Of a stretch of 64,000 nucleotides of DNA, positions 37,837 to 46,616 are shown in pieces. The DNA comes from Bradyrhizobiaceae bacterium (GTDB lineage Bacteria; Pseudomonadota; Alphaproteobacteria; Rhizobiales; Xanthobacteraceae), in assembly GCA_947481685.1 (NCBI GenBank), contig CANKHA010000005.1, positions 1 to 64,000 on the forward strand. Reading direction: 5' to 3'. Position 1 is the stretch's first letter. Every line of letters begins with the position of its first letter. Both the position numbers and the translations under genes were made by a program. The notes below the pieces were generated by a model that did no database searches, was not told the origin of the DNA, and saw nothing but the letters and a program-made list of their open reading frames with translations.

Positions 37837-39432
37837 ATGCTCCATTTCAGCCGGCTGAAGACGTTGGCAACGCTGCTCACGGCGTTCTTCATATGCCTGT
37901 GCGCGGTGCCGAACTTCTTTCCCGAAAGCACCGTGAAGAGCTGGCCGACATGGGCCCAGCGGCATCTCGTGCTCGGTCTCGACTTGCAGGGCGGTTCCCA
38001 CATCCTGCTCGAAGTGGATGCTGCCTCGGTGCGGAGGGAACAGGCCTTGGCGCTGCTGGACGACGTGCGCCGCACGCTCCTGAGCGATCGCCGTATCGGC
38101 TACACCGGCCTCGTCATACGCGGCAACAGCGTCGAGTTTCGTCTCCGTCAGGTCAGCGATGCGCCGCAGGCCATGACCAAACTCAACGTATTGTCGCGGC
38201 CGCTGTCGGGCATCCTGGCGACGTCGGGACAGCGCAGCCTCGAAATCACCCAGTCGGGGGACATCATCCGGCTGACGCCGACCGATCCTGCCATTCTCGA
38301 GCGGGTGCGCCAGGCCGTAGAGCAATCGATCCAGATCATCGAAAAGCGCGTTAACGAGCTCGGCACCGTGGAGCCGTTGATTCAACGTCAAGGTGTCGAC
38401 CGTATTCTGGTCCAGGTCCCCGGTTTGGGCGATCCCCAACGCCTGATCGACATCATTGGCACGACCGCGAAGCTCGACTTCCGCATGGTGGATGAATCGG
38501 TGCCCCCGGATCAGATGCAGCCCGCGAATATTCCGCCGGATTCGGAACTTCTGAAAAACAAGGAGGGCGGGAACATCGTGGTCAAGCGTGCGGTGTCCGT
38601 TTCGGGTGGCGATCTGACCGACGCCCAACCGGGCTTCGACCAGCGCACCAGCGAGCCGGTCGTCAACTTCAAATTCAACTCCAGTGGCGCGCGTAAATTT
38701 GCGACGATCTCGACCGAGAATGTGAACCGGCGCTTTGCCATCGTTCTCGATAACGAAGTGATCAGCGCGCCGAATATCCGCGAGCCGATCCTCGGCGGCA
38801 GCGGCCAGATCTCCGGTAGTTTCACCGTGCAGAGCGCCAACGACCTCTCGATCCTGCTGCGTGCTGGCGCCTTGCCCGCAAAGATAACCCCGATTGAGCA
38901 GCGTACGGTCGGTGCGGGCCTTGGCCAGGACTCGATCGAAAAGGGCAAGCTGGCGTCTTACGTTGGCGCAGCGCTCGTCATCATCTTCATGTTCGTGACC
39001 TACGGCCTGTTCGGGCTATTCGCCAACATCGCCGTGGCGATCAACGTCGCCATGATCTTCGGTATCCTGTCACTGCTGAACGCGACGCTCACCTTGCCCG
39101 GCATCGCCGGCATCGTGCTGACCGTCGGCATCGCGGTGGACTCCAACGTGTTGATCTATGAGCGCATCCGCGAGGAGGTGCGCGCCGGGCGCTCTCCGAT
39201 CAACGCCATCGATGCGGGATTTACCCGCGCCCTTGCGACCATTCTCGATTCCAACATCACAACCTTCATCGCCGCCGCCGTCCTGTTCTACATCGGCACC
39301 GGTCCGGTTCGCGGCTTTGCCGTGACGCTCGGCATCGGAATCATCACCACCGTGTTCACTGCCTTTACCCTGACCCGCCTGATCGTGTCTTACTGGGTCC
39401 GGTGGCGGCGTCCGCAATACGTGCCGATTTAA
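37837..39432 (+). CDS. secD: Protein translocase subunit SecD
   Basis: A 531-residue SecD that drives late translocation steps with the proton gradient. It has an N-terminal membrane helix, a large periplasmic domain beginning VLGLDLQGGSHILLEVD, and five C-terminal helices with GIAGIVLTVGIAVDSNVLIYERIREE, quoted here as its overlapping core IVLTVGIAVDSNVLIYERI. The C-terminal RND-like domain ends SYWVRWRRPQYVPI. Length is normal. Confidence 0.97.
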   Translation: MLHFSRLKTLATLLTAFFICLCAVPNFFPESTVKSWPTWAQRHLVLGLDLQGGSHILLEVDAASVRREQALALLDDVRRTLLSDRRIGYTGLVIRGNSVEFRLRQVSDAPQAMTKLNVLSRPLSGILATSGQRSLEITQSGDIIRLTPTDPAILERVRQAVEQSIQIIEKRVNELGTVEPLIQRQGVDRILVQVPGLGDPQRLIDIIGTTAKLDFRMVDESVPPDQMQPANIPPDSELLKNKEGGNIVVKRAVSVSGGDLTDAQPGFDQRTSEPVVNFKFNSSGARKFATISTENVNRRFAIVLDNEVISAPNIREPILGGSGQISGSFTVQSANDLSILLRAGALPAKITPIEQRTVGAGLGQDSIEKGKLASYVGAALVIIFMFVTYGLFGLFANIAVAINVAMIFGILSLLNATLTLPGIAGIVLTVGIAVDSNVLIYERIREEVRAGRSPINAIDAGFTRALATILDSNITTFIAAAVLFYIGTGPVRGFAVTLGIGIITTVFTAFTLTRLIVSYWVRWRRPQYVPI

Positions 39433-39468
39433 TTCACCCGTTTTCGCGGTCAACTGAGAAAGACAACA

Positions 39469-40392
39469 GTGCGCCTCCTTCGCATCGTTCCGGACGACAC
39501 CAAATTCGATTTCGTGCGCTTCCGGCGCATCAGCTTCCCGATCTCTGCGTTGCTGTCGATTCTCGCGATCGTGCTCTATTTCACCCATGGCCTGAATTTC
39601 GGCATCGACTTCAAGGGCGGCACCTTGATGGAAGTCCGCGCCAAGGCCGGCGATGCGGATCTTGCACAGATGCGCGCCACCATTGGCGGCCTGGGACTTG
39701 GCGAATTCCAGCTCCAGCAATTCGGCTCCCCCTCGGATGTCTTGATCCGCATCTCCCAGCAGCCGGGTGGCGAGCCAGAACAGCAGGTAGCGGTCCAAAA
39801 AGTGAGGGCCGCTTTCGGCGACCAGGTAGAATATCAGCGCGTCGAAGTGGTGGGACCGCGTGTTTCCGGCGAGCTGCTGTCTTACGGCATCATGGGCCTG
39901 ATGCTCGCGATCGGTGCAATCTTTGTGTACCTGTGGTTCCGTTTCGAATGGCAATTCGCGCTCGGCGCGATGATCGCCAACGTGCATGATCTCGTGCTCA
40001 CCATCGGTTTCATGTCGATTGCGCAGATCGACTTCGATCTCACCAGTATCGCGGCGCTGCTTACCATCCTGGGCTATTCGCTTAACGATACGGTTGTCAT
40101 TTATGACCGTATCCGTGAGATGCTGCGCCGCTACAAGCGGCTGCCGATGCCGGATTTGTTGAACGCCTCGATCAATTCCACGCTGTCGCGCTCGGTGATC
40201 ACCCACGTCACGGTGACGCTGGCATTGCTCGCGCTGCTGTTGTTCGGCGGCCAGGCAATCCACAGCTTCACCGCCACCATGATGTTCGGCGTGGTGCTGG
40301 TCGGTACCTATACGTCGATCTTTATCGCAGCCCCGATCCTGATCTATCTCGGTGTAGGCGAGGGCCGCGAATCCGGACGGGACGACAAGTAG
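39469..40392 (+). CDS. secF: Protein translocase subunit SecF
   Basis: A 307-residue partner of SecD, starting at GTG 39469. It contains FDFVRFRRISFPISALLSIL in the first helix region, the SecF signature HGLNFGIDFKGGTLMEV, and LTILGYSLNDTVVIYDRIRE in the proton-conducting bundle. Six membrane helices are expected. The NDUFAF6-like gene starts 16 bp downstream on the same strand. Confidence 0.97.
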   Translation: MRLLRIVPDDTKFDFVRFRRISFPISALLSILAIVLYFTHGLNFGIDFKGGTLMEVRAKAGDADLAQMRATIGGLGLGEFQLQQFGSPSDVLIRISQQPGGEPEQQVAVQKVRAAFGDQVEYQRVEVVGPRVSGELLSYGIMGLMLAIGAIFVYLWFRFEWQFALGAMIANVHDLVLTIGFMSIAQIDFDLTSIAALLTILGYSLNDTVVIYDRIREMLRRYKRLPMPDLLNASINSTLSRSVITHVTVTLALLALLLFGGQAIHSFTATMMFGVVLVGTYTSIFIAAPILIYLGVGEGRESGRDDK

Positions 40393-40408
40393 CCTCCCGG
40401 GGCCTTCC

Positions 40409-41260
40409 ATGACGGCGAAGGCAAGCGATCGTTGCGAGCAGCTGGTGCGGGAGGCGGACAAGGACCGCTTCCTGGCGACCCTGTTTGCTCCCGCCGCCCA
40501 CCGCCCCGCGCTGTTCGCGCTCTATGCCTTCAATTGCGAGATCGTGCGTGTTCGCGACATCGCCCGCGAACCGATGCCGGGCGAAATCCGCCTGCAGTGG
40601 TGGCGAGAGGTTGTCGAGGGCATTCGCGCCGACGAAGCGAGGGCGCATCCGGTAGCAGCGGCGCTGCTGGAGGCCATGCAGCGTTATGCGCTGCCGGGTC
40701 AGGCTTTGGCGAACCTGATCGAGGCTCATACCTTCGATCTCTACGACGATCCCATGCCAAGCCTTGCTCATGCCGAAGCCTATGCGGCAAAGACCGCAGG
40801 CGCGCTGTTTTCGCTGGCTGCTAGGGTTCTGCATGGCTCCGACGTGTCCGAGCCGCTCACGCGCCATTGCGGCATGGCCTATGGCCTCACCGGGATACTG
40901 CGACAGTTTCCGTGGCATGCGGCGCGGGGCCAGCTTTATGTGCCGCTCGACATCCTGCAGCGTTATGGCGCGAGCGAGAGCAGCATCTTTGCCGGCATGG
41001 CGACACCCGAACTCCGCGCGGCGCTGGCCGAGATGCGTCTGCATATCCGCGGGCACCTGGCAGCCGCGAACGAACTGCTCGCAACGGCGCCAGTGGAGGC
41101 CTTGCCGGCATTCCTGCCGATCGCACTGGTGCGGCCTTTGCTGAAGCGGATGGAGCAGGGCGGTTACGATCCCTTCATCGCAATCGAGGTTCCGCAGTGG
41201 CGGCGGCAATGGGCGCTATGGCGCGCCGCCCGGAAGCCTCGCTCTATGGCCGCGGGCTAG
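40409..41260 (+). CDS. Squalene/phytoene synthase-fold protein, NDUFAF6-like
   Basis: A 283-residue protein of the squalene/phytoene synthase superfamily. The Asp-rich metal-binding motifs of true prenyl-condensing enzymes are not intact: the first region reads EIVRVRDIAREPMPGEIRLQ, and the second region reads GILRQFPWHAARGQLYVP where NxLRDxxED is expected. This pattern, and its setting next to secF, fits the NDUFAF6-like assembly-factor group (complex I assembly) more than carotenoid synthesis. Its stop overlaps by 4 bp the stop of the kinase-like gene on the other strand. Confidence 0.8.
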   Translation: MTAKASDRCEQLVREADKDRFLATLFAPAAHRPALFALYAFNCEIVRVRDIAREPMPGEIRLQWWREVVEGIRADEARAHPVAAALLEAMQRYALPGQALANLIEAHTFDLYDDPMPSLAHAEAYAAKTAGALFSLAARVLHGSDVSEPLTRHCGMAYGLTGILRQFPWHAARGQLYVPLDILQRYGASESSIFAGMATPELRAALAEMRLHIRGHLAAANELLATAPVEALPAFLPIALVRPLLKRMEQGGYDPFIAIEVPQWRRQWALWRAARKPRSMAAG

Positions 41261-42318
41261 AACGCGAAGCGATCACGCAAATTGCGTCGCTCAGCAACAA
41301 TGCGGGCGATCACCACCCGTTCGCTCTCGCTTGCGATCAGCGTGTCGATCAGTTCCACCTGGTTCATAGCGACCAGCGTCAGGATTTCCGTGCGCACGCT
41401 GCCATCGGCATTGCGCGGCAACGCGCCGCTCATCTGCAGATGCTCGGGGGCAGGAGGGCCGGCTTTCTCACCGAGGAATTCCCGAAGATCCTTTTCCGGC
41501 AGGATCGAATTCATTTCAACGAAGGCATAGAGCCCGGTGCCGGAGCGGCGGTCGGGGAAGGCGACGATGGCGACGTCGCGCACCGCGGGATGCTCGCGCA
41601 GCCGCGCGGCGATGACCGGTGCGTCATTTACGAGGCGCGGTCCGCCGCCTTCGCGGTCGGTGAAGTTGAAGATGCCGCGGGTGATGCCGCGATAGACCTT
41701 CTTGCCGGTAGCCATCCATATCCGGGTGAACCAGCTCTTGCGCGCCAGCACGCGCAATTCGGCGGGCGTCAGCGCTTCCGGCAGATAGCGGCGCTTGTGT
41801 TTCAACAAGTGTCGCAAATCCTCGTAGGCGAGGACGCGGAACAGGCGGCTGCGGCGGGAGAAGCAAAACGCGAGCTGGAAGTCCGTCAGGTAGCAGCGGC
41901 CATCGACGCCGCGCAGCCAGTTCTGTTCCTTGGCGAGATCGTTGTGGACGATGCCGGCGCGATGCAGCCGTCTCAACACGGCTTTGGCCGAGCGGAAATA
42001 TGTGAAGTCACCTTGCGGTCTGGCGATGTGCAGGGCGACGCCATCGATCCAGCCGCGCACCAGTTCCCGGCGGCCGCTGAACAAAAGCGCGGGCGCGATT
42101 TTCAACGGGTTGGCGCGCAGCAAGGCGCGGCTTTCGCGCGTAAACAAATGCCGCGCCAGCGGGCTCGACCACCAGGGCACTTCATCGGTCCGGCGCAGCA
42201 CGGCTTCAACCTCGCCTTGCGCCGTGTGGAAGTGGCCGCGCTCCACGGTGGAGAAGACATCGCGCTTGAGCACGACATTGCTGCGCCAGCGATCGGCGAT
42301 TTCGCTTGGCCGGCTCAT
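41257..42318 (-). CDS. Kinase-fold protein with C-terminal acyl-CoA-synthetase-like tail
   Basis: A 353-residue protein with two parts. Residues about 1-190 resemble a protein or lipid kinase: a catalytic-loop-like [14 protein letters not shown] (Asp and Asn in place) and a DFG-like YLTDFQLAF. No clear glycine-rich loop is seen; an early [14 protein letters not shown] may hold the ATP Lys. Residues about 260-335 resemble the C-terminal lid of AMP-forming acyl-CoA synthetases ([38 protein letters not shown], with the usual catalytic Lys near the end not obvious). The start ATG overlaps the trmFO stop (ATGA), so it is translated with trmFO. The role is unknown. Confidence 0.72.
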   Translation of the reverse strand: MSRPSEIADRWRSNVVLKRDVFSTVERGHFHTAQGEVEAVLRRTDEVPWWSSPLARHLFTRESRALLRANPLKIAPALLFSGRRELVRGWIDGVALHIARPQGDFTYFRSAKAVLRRLHRAGIVHNDLAKEQNWLRGVDGRCYLTDFQLAFCFSRRSRLFRVLAYEDLRHLLKHKRRYLPEALTPAELRVLARKSWFTRIWMATGKKVYRGITRGIFNFTDREGGGPRLVNDAPVIAARLREHPAVRDVAIVAFPDRRSGTGLYAFVEMNSILPEKDLREFLGEKAGPPAPEHLQMSGALPRNADGSVRTEILTLVAMNQVELIDTLIASESERVVIARIVAERRNLRDRFAF

Positions 42319-43751
42319 TCGGCGGCGGCCAGCCGGGCGCCACGGGCCCATTGATCGAGATCGGCAAGCGCGCGGACGCACAGCGCGCGTTTTTTCGCGA
42401 TGGTCTTTTCATTGCCGCGCAGACGTTTTCCGTCAGGACCGTTTTTCGGATTCTGCGCCAGCGGCGGAAAAAGCCCAAAATTGATATTCATCGGCTGGAA
42501 AGAGCGCGGCCCCGCATCGATGGTCTCGACATGGCCGCCGGTAATGTGTGCCAGCAGCGCGCCATGCGCTGTGGTTTGCGGCGGCGGCAGCATTTCTTCG
42601 CCAAGCTGCTGAGCAACGGCAAAGCGCGCCGACAGCAAGCCGATGGCGGCGGATTCCACATAGCCTTCGCAGCCGGTGATCTGGCCGGCGAAGCGCAGCC
42701 GCGGCATCGCTTTCAGCCGCAGCGTGTCGTCCAGCAGCTTCGGCGAATTAAGGAAGGTGTTGCGGTGCAGTCCACCCAGTCGCGCGAATTCGGCCTTTTC
42801 CAGTCCAGGGATGGTGCGGAAGACGCGGACCTGCTCGGCGTGCTTCAGCTTGGTCTGGAAGCCCACCATGTTGAACAAAGTGCCGAGCTTGTTGTCCTGC
42901 CGCAGCTGTACGATGGCATAAGCCTTGACCTGCGGATCGTGGGGGTTGGTCAACCCGACCGGCTTCATCGGGCCGTGCCGCAAGGTCTCCACCCCGCGCG
43001 CCGCCATGACTTCGATCGGCAGGCAGCCATCGAAATAGGGCGTTGAGGCTTCCCACTCCTTGAAGCTGGTTTTGTCGCCTGCAATCAGCGCTTCCACAAA
43101 AGCGGCGTACTGCTCGCGCGTCATCGGGCAATTGAGATAATCGGCGCCCGTGCCGCCCGGGCCAGCCTTGTCGTAGCGCGACTGGAACCAGGCAACCGAG
43201 AGATCGATGCTCTCGCGATGGACGATTGGCGCAATGGCGTCGAAGAAAGCCAGCGCATCCTCGCCGGTGACGCCGCGGATGCCGTCCGCCAGTGCCGCGG
43301 AGGTCAGGGGCCCGGTGGCGACGATCACATTGTCCCAATCGGCCGGCGGCAGGCCCGCGATTTCCTCACGCACGATCTCGATCAGCGGATGGGCTTCCAG
43401 TGCGGCCGTGACGACCGCAGCGAAGCCGTCGCGGTCCACCGCCAGCGCCCCACCGGCCGGAACCTGATTGGTGTCTGCGGCGCGCATGATGAGCGATCCG
43501 AGCTGGCGCATCTCCTCGTGCAGGAGGCCGATGGCAGACTGCTCGTGATCGTCTGACCGGAAGGAATTGGAGCACACCAGCTCCGCCAGGCTGTCGGTCT
43601 TGTGGGCGTCCGTGGTGCGGGTTGGGCGCATCTCATGCAACGCCACAGGCATGCCACGCTCCGCGACCTGCCAGGCCGCCTCGGCGCCCGCCAGGCCGCC
43701 GCCGACAATATGAATCACTGGGCTGGGGTTTCCTGCCAAATCGTTTGTCAT
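42315..43751 (-). CDS. trmFO: Methylenetetrahydrofolate-tRNA-(uracil-5-)-methyltransferase TrmFO
   Basis: Folate- and FAD-dependent enzyme forming m5U54 in the tRNA T loop. The FAD-binding [19 protein letters not shown] lies near the N-terminus, followed by the family segment [11 protein letters not shown] with the catalytic-region cysteine, and [19 protein letters not shown] near the C-terminus. The length of 478 residues is typical. ATG 43751 (MTNDLAG) is chosen; an in-frame start 18 bp upstream is possible. The stop overlaps the start of the kinase-like gene. Confidence 0.95.
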   Translation of the reverse strand: MTNDLAGNPSPVIHIVGGGLAGAEAAWQVAERGMPVALHEMRPTRTTDAHKTDSLAELVCSNSFRSDDHEQSAIGLLHEEMRQLGSLIMRAADTNQVPAGGALAVDRDGFAAVVTAALEAHPLIEIVREEIAGLPPADWDNVIVATGPLTSAALADGIRGVTGEDALAFFDAIAPIVHRESIDLSVAWFQSRYDKAGPGGTGADYLNCPMTREQYAAFVEALIAGDKTSFKEWEASTPYFDGCLPIEVMAARGVETLRHGPMKPVGLTNPHDPQVKAYAIVQLRQDNKLGTLFNMVGFQTKLKHAEQVRVFRTIPGLEKAEFARLGGLHRNTFLNSPKLLDDTLRLKAMPRLRFAGQITGCEGYVESAAIGLLSARFAVAQQLGEEMLPPPQTTAHGALLAHITGGHVETIDAGPRSFQPMNINFGLFPPLAQNPKNGPDGKRLRGNEKTIAKKRALCVRALADLDQWARGARLAAAE

Positions 43752-43811
43752 GGGGCATAGGTAGGTCATTGCGGGGCAGGGCCGCAATCGATCAATCCAC
43801 GCTTTTCGGGG

Positions 43812-43846
43812 TCCTAAAAACGAAAACGCCCGCTGGAGGGCGGGCG
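43812..43846 (-). terminator. Rho-independent terminator of the DUF1127 gene
   Basis: On the minus strand: CGCCCGCCCTCCAGCGGGCG hairpin (43827-43846) followed by TTTTCGTTTTT. It lies 26 bp after the stop codon of the small gene at 43873. Confidence 0.85.
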
Positions 43847-43872
43847 CTTGCTTCGTGTATGCCGCGACTTAA

Positions 43873-44031
43873 TTAGGCTGCGGCGAGGGTGCGTTCGTAA
43901 GCGACCCGGGGAATGTCAGCGCGGGTGATCCCCATCTCGTGGAGTTCGCTGTCGGTCTTGCGGGTCAATTCGCGAAGGTTGTCGCTGCATGCGCGCCAAG
44001 ACTGCAAAAAATGAATAACATGAACGAGCAT
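43873..44031 (-). CDS. DUF1127-family small protein
   Basis: A 52-residue Arg-rich protein starting MLVHVIHFLQSWRACSDN, with the DUF1127 core LRELTRKTDSELHEMGITR and RADIPRVAYE. Small proteins of this family occur in several copies in alphaproteobacteria; in Agrobacterium, members affect phosphate and carbon metabolism and RNA turnover. A ribosome site GAAAGGGG precedes the ATG, and a rho-independent terminator follows, so it is a separate transcript. The upstream gap (44032-44304) is AT-rich near 44160-44215 and probably holds its promoter. Confidence 0.88.
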   Translation of the reverse strand: MLVHVIHFLQSWRACSDNLRELTRKTDSELHEMGITRADIPRVAYERTLAAA

Positions 44032-44304
44032 TATTTAGCCCCTTTCGATAACCGCAGCCAAATTCTCTGTCGAATTACGTCGAATCTTCATTCGCGGCAC
44101 TGATTTGTACCCAATATAGGCCGATTCCAGCGCGGCGCAATAAGAAATGCTGCGTCGCAGCTACGCCACCAGAGCATGGCTTATTAATAAATCCGTAACA
44201 TATTCGAGCTCATTTGAGCGGTCGGGAACTCTAGGGAGGGCCGTCGGGGTGGCGGCCCGAGCCGCGCCCAGACGGGTGCCCATATTCCCCGAACGGTCCG
44301 GGCT

Positions 44305-44568
44305 CTAGGCCGCGTACGCTTCCTCGCCTGACGCGAGCGCCGCCTCGATCTTGCGGATCAGGGCCCTGGCCGATTCCGCGCTCAGTTCCACCGCCACCCG
44401 CTGGGTGCCGCCTTCGGCGTCGCTGACGAAGTCGATGTTCAGGGTGTGGTCGAGGGGGGCGTGGAAGGGATGATCGAAATAGACATTGGCGGTATCGATC
44501 CGCATCCACTCATTCGGCCCCTTGGCGCTGCCGACGATCTTCGTCTTCTCGGTGATGTAGGTGCACAT
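44305..44568 (-). CDS. DUF6295-family protein
   Basis: An 87-residue cytosolic protein starting MCTYITEKTKIVGSAKGPNE, with FDHPFHAPLDHTLNIDFV and ending in an Ala-rich helix. I recognise the pattern as DUF6295, function unknown. It lies 23 bp downstream of the dienelactone hydrolase gene and is probably co-transcribed. After the stop are GC-rich inverted repeats (44230-44300) that may end the transcript. Confidence 0.75.
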   Translation of the reverse strand: MCTYITEKTKIVGSAKGPNEWMRIDTANVYFDHPFHAPLDHTLNIDFVSDAEGGTQRVAVELSAESARALIRKIEAALASGEEAYAA

Positions 44569-44591
44569 GGTTTGTCTCCCGATCCCGGCTG

Positions 44592-45341
44592 CTACTTGGC
44601 GAGATATTTTTTGTAGAAGGCGAAGATCTTCTTCCAGGCATCTTCTGCCTGCTCCGGCCGGTAAGCCGATTTCGGCACGTTGAAGAAGCCGTGGCCCGCG
44701 CCGTCGTAGCGGTGGAATTCGTAGGTCTTGCCCGCCTTCTTGAGGATCTCTTCCGTCTTGTTGACGTGCTCGGGCGACGGGTTTTTGTCGTCGTTGCCGT
44801 AAATCCCGAGGACCGGCGCGGTGATCTTGTCGGTCAATTCGATCGGCGGGACCGGCCGTTTTGTCGGATCATTCTTGTTGTCGAAGAATTTGTTGCCGCC
44901 CCAGCAATCGACCACAGCATCGACATTCGAGAGCCGCGCCGCCGCAAGATAGACATGGCGTCCGCCGGAGCAGAAGCCGATGAGGCCGACTTTGCCGTTG
45001 GCTTCCGGCTGCGCGCGCAAGTAAGCCATCGCGCCCGCGATATCTTCGACAACCTGCGGATCGGGAACGCCGCCGTCGGCGCGTGCCTTGGCCGCAATAT
45101 CCTCGGGAGCACCAGTCCCTTCGCGATGATACAGGTGCGGCGCGATGGTTGCGAAGCCGTGCTGCGCGAGCTTGCGCGTGGCTTCCAGAACCCATTCATC
45201 CCAGCCGGGCGCATGATGGATCAGAACCACGCCGGGGAAGGGCCCCTTGCCCGAGGGCTTGGCGTAATAGGCTTCGATCATGTCGCCCTTGTCGCCCTTC
45301 ATCATCACGCATTCGCCGCTCAGGCCTGAATAGCTGCTCAT
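44592..45341 (-). CDS. Dienelactone hydrolase-family protein
   Basis: An alpha/beta hydrolase of 249 residues with the DLH pattern. The N-terminal oxyanion region is VVLIHHAPGWDEWVLEATRK, the nucleophile is Cys in IGFCSGGRHVYL (about residue 124), an acid-region GIYGNDDKN follows, and the catalytic His is in DGAGHGFFNVP. Such enzymes open lactones or hydrolyse small esters in aromatic and related catabolism. There is no signal peptide. It is in an apparent operon with the 2-hydroxyacid dehydrogenase (32-bp gap) and DUF6295. Confidence 0.9.
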   Translation of the reverse strand: MSSYSGLSGECVMMKGDKGDMIEAYYAKPSGKGPFPGVVLIHHAPGWDEWVLEATRKLAQHGFATIAPHLYHREGTGAPEDIAAKARADGGVPDPQVVEDIAGAMAYLRAQPEANGKVGLIGFCSGGRHVYLAAARLSNVDAVVDCWGGNKFFDNKNDPTKRPVPPIELTDKITAPVLGIYGNDDKNPSPEHVNKTEEILKKAGKTYEFHRYDGAGHGFFNVPKSAYRPEQAEDAWKKIFAFYKKYLAK

Positions 45342-45373
45342 TGTCGTTCCTCTGTTGTTTTGGATTTTGCTGA

Positions 45374-46441
45374 TTACTGCGTCACGCTGGCGCCGCCGAA
45401 GCGTTCTTTCCAGCGTGGAATGACGTCGCGATTATAAACATTATCCGGCACCTTGCCCGCCAGAGCAGACAACACCGAGCGCGTTGCCCAGGTGATGCCG
45501 GCCCGCAATTCACCGCCGTAGCTCTGCGCGGCCGAATGCGGGGAGAACAATACCTTGTCGCCGAGCGCGCGCAGCGGCGAATCCGCCGGGAGCGGTTCCT
45601 CCTCGAAGGCGTCGATACCGGCGGCTGACACGCGGCCCGCTGTGATGGCGCGGGCGAGGGCGGCTTCATCGATCACCTTGCCGCGCGCCGTATTCAGCAC
45701 CACCGCGCCGGGCTTGATCATGGCGAGTTCCTTGTCGCCCATCATGTAGCGGGTCTCTTTGGTGAGAACGACATGGAACGATACCACATCGGATTCCTTC
45801 AGCAGCGTTTCGTAATCGACCGATCTGGCATTGGCGAGAATGAAGTTGGTGGGCGGCAGATACGGATCGTAAGCCAGCACCCGGATGCGCCACGGCGCCA
45901 GCAACTGCGCAACGCGCTGGCCGATACGGCCCAACCCGACAATGCCGAGCGTGATGCCGGCATAGCCATCCGACAACCGGCTGCCGACAAAGGTGCCGCC
46001 ATGCTGCTCCTGCCGCCACTGTCCCGCGCGCACCGAAGCGTCGCGCTCGCGGATTTTTTTCAGGATGGTAAGCATCAGGGCAATGGTGGTTTCTGCGACC
46101 CCGAAGCAGTTGGACTCGGTTGGGGCGTGGCAGACCAGGATGCCGAGATCGGTTGCGGCATCGACGTCCACATCATCGACGCCGACGGTATATTTCGCCA
46201 CGACGCGCAGGCGCTGCGAGCCTTCCATGATGCGGCGGCTGACGGGCGTATGGCGGATCGACGTGCCCATCAGCGCTACGGTGTCGCGCGCCGCGGTGGC
46301 AAAGGCATCCTCGTAGGCGCCACGGGGCTTCTGCCAGTCGAGGCTGCCCTTGGCGATCTCGAAACCGGCGCCTTCAAGCTGGTCCAGAATGGACGGCGGC
46401 TCTTCGCGCGGCGCAAAGATCAGAATTTTCGGCTTGGACAT
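45374..46441 (-). CDS. D-2-hydroxyacid dehydrogenase (phosphoglycerate dehydrogenase-like)
   Basis: A 355-residue NAD-dependent oxidoreductase of the D-isomer 2-hydroxyacid dehydrogenase family. The Rossmann motif LGIVGLGRIGQRVAQLL is near residue 165. The catalytic Arg region is VLNTARGKVIDEAAL (about 255), Glu is in GIDAFEEEPLP, and His is in FSPHSAAQSYG. The substrate is not deducible. It is divergent from the OCD-like gene at 46617, with a 175-bp shared intergenic region, so the two arms may be co-regulated. Confidence 0.92.
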   Translation of the reverse strand: MSKPKILIFAPREEPPSILDQLEGAGFEIAKGSLDWQKPRGAYEDAFATAARDTVALMGTSIRHTPVSRRIMEGSQRLRVVAKYTVGVDDVDVDAATDLGILVCHAPTESNCFGVAETTIALMLTILKKIRERDASVRAGQWRQEQHGGTFVGSRLSDGYAGITLGIVGLGRIGQRVAQLLAPWRIRVLAYDPYLPPTNFILANARSVDYETLLKESDVVSFHVVLTKETRYMMGDKELAMIKPGAVVLNTARGKVIDEAALARAITAGRVSAAGIDAFEEEPLPADSPLRALGDKVLFSPHSAAQSYGGELRAGITWATRSVLSALAGKVPDNVYNRDVIPRWKERFGGASVTQ

Positions 46442-46616
46442 TTTCCCCCGCTTATTATTCGTTCTCAGGCTAGGTTACGATGACCGGAACGTCCTTGCCA
46501 ACCGCATGCCATTGACAGGCTGAGACAATGGCGTGACCTTCCAGCCCTCCCGGAGCGGCGCGGCCGGCGACAGGCACGGCGGGCTGAAATCACTAAAAAA
46601 GAACGAGTCACCACAC

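Noticed and set aside
39070-40461. 463-codon minus-strand frame over secD/secF
   Set aside because: Antisense to the conserved SecD/SecF membrane regions; His/Arg/Gln-rich without domains.
40867-42354. 495-codon plus-strand frame over the NDUFAF6-like and kinase-like genes
   Set aside because: Overlaps two well-supported genes; amino-acid pattern typical of an antisense shadow.
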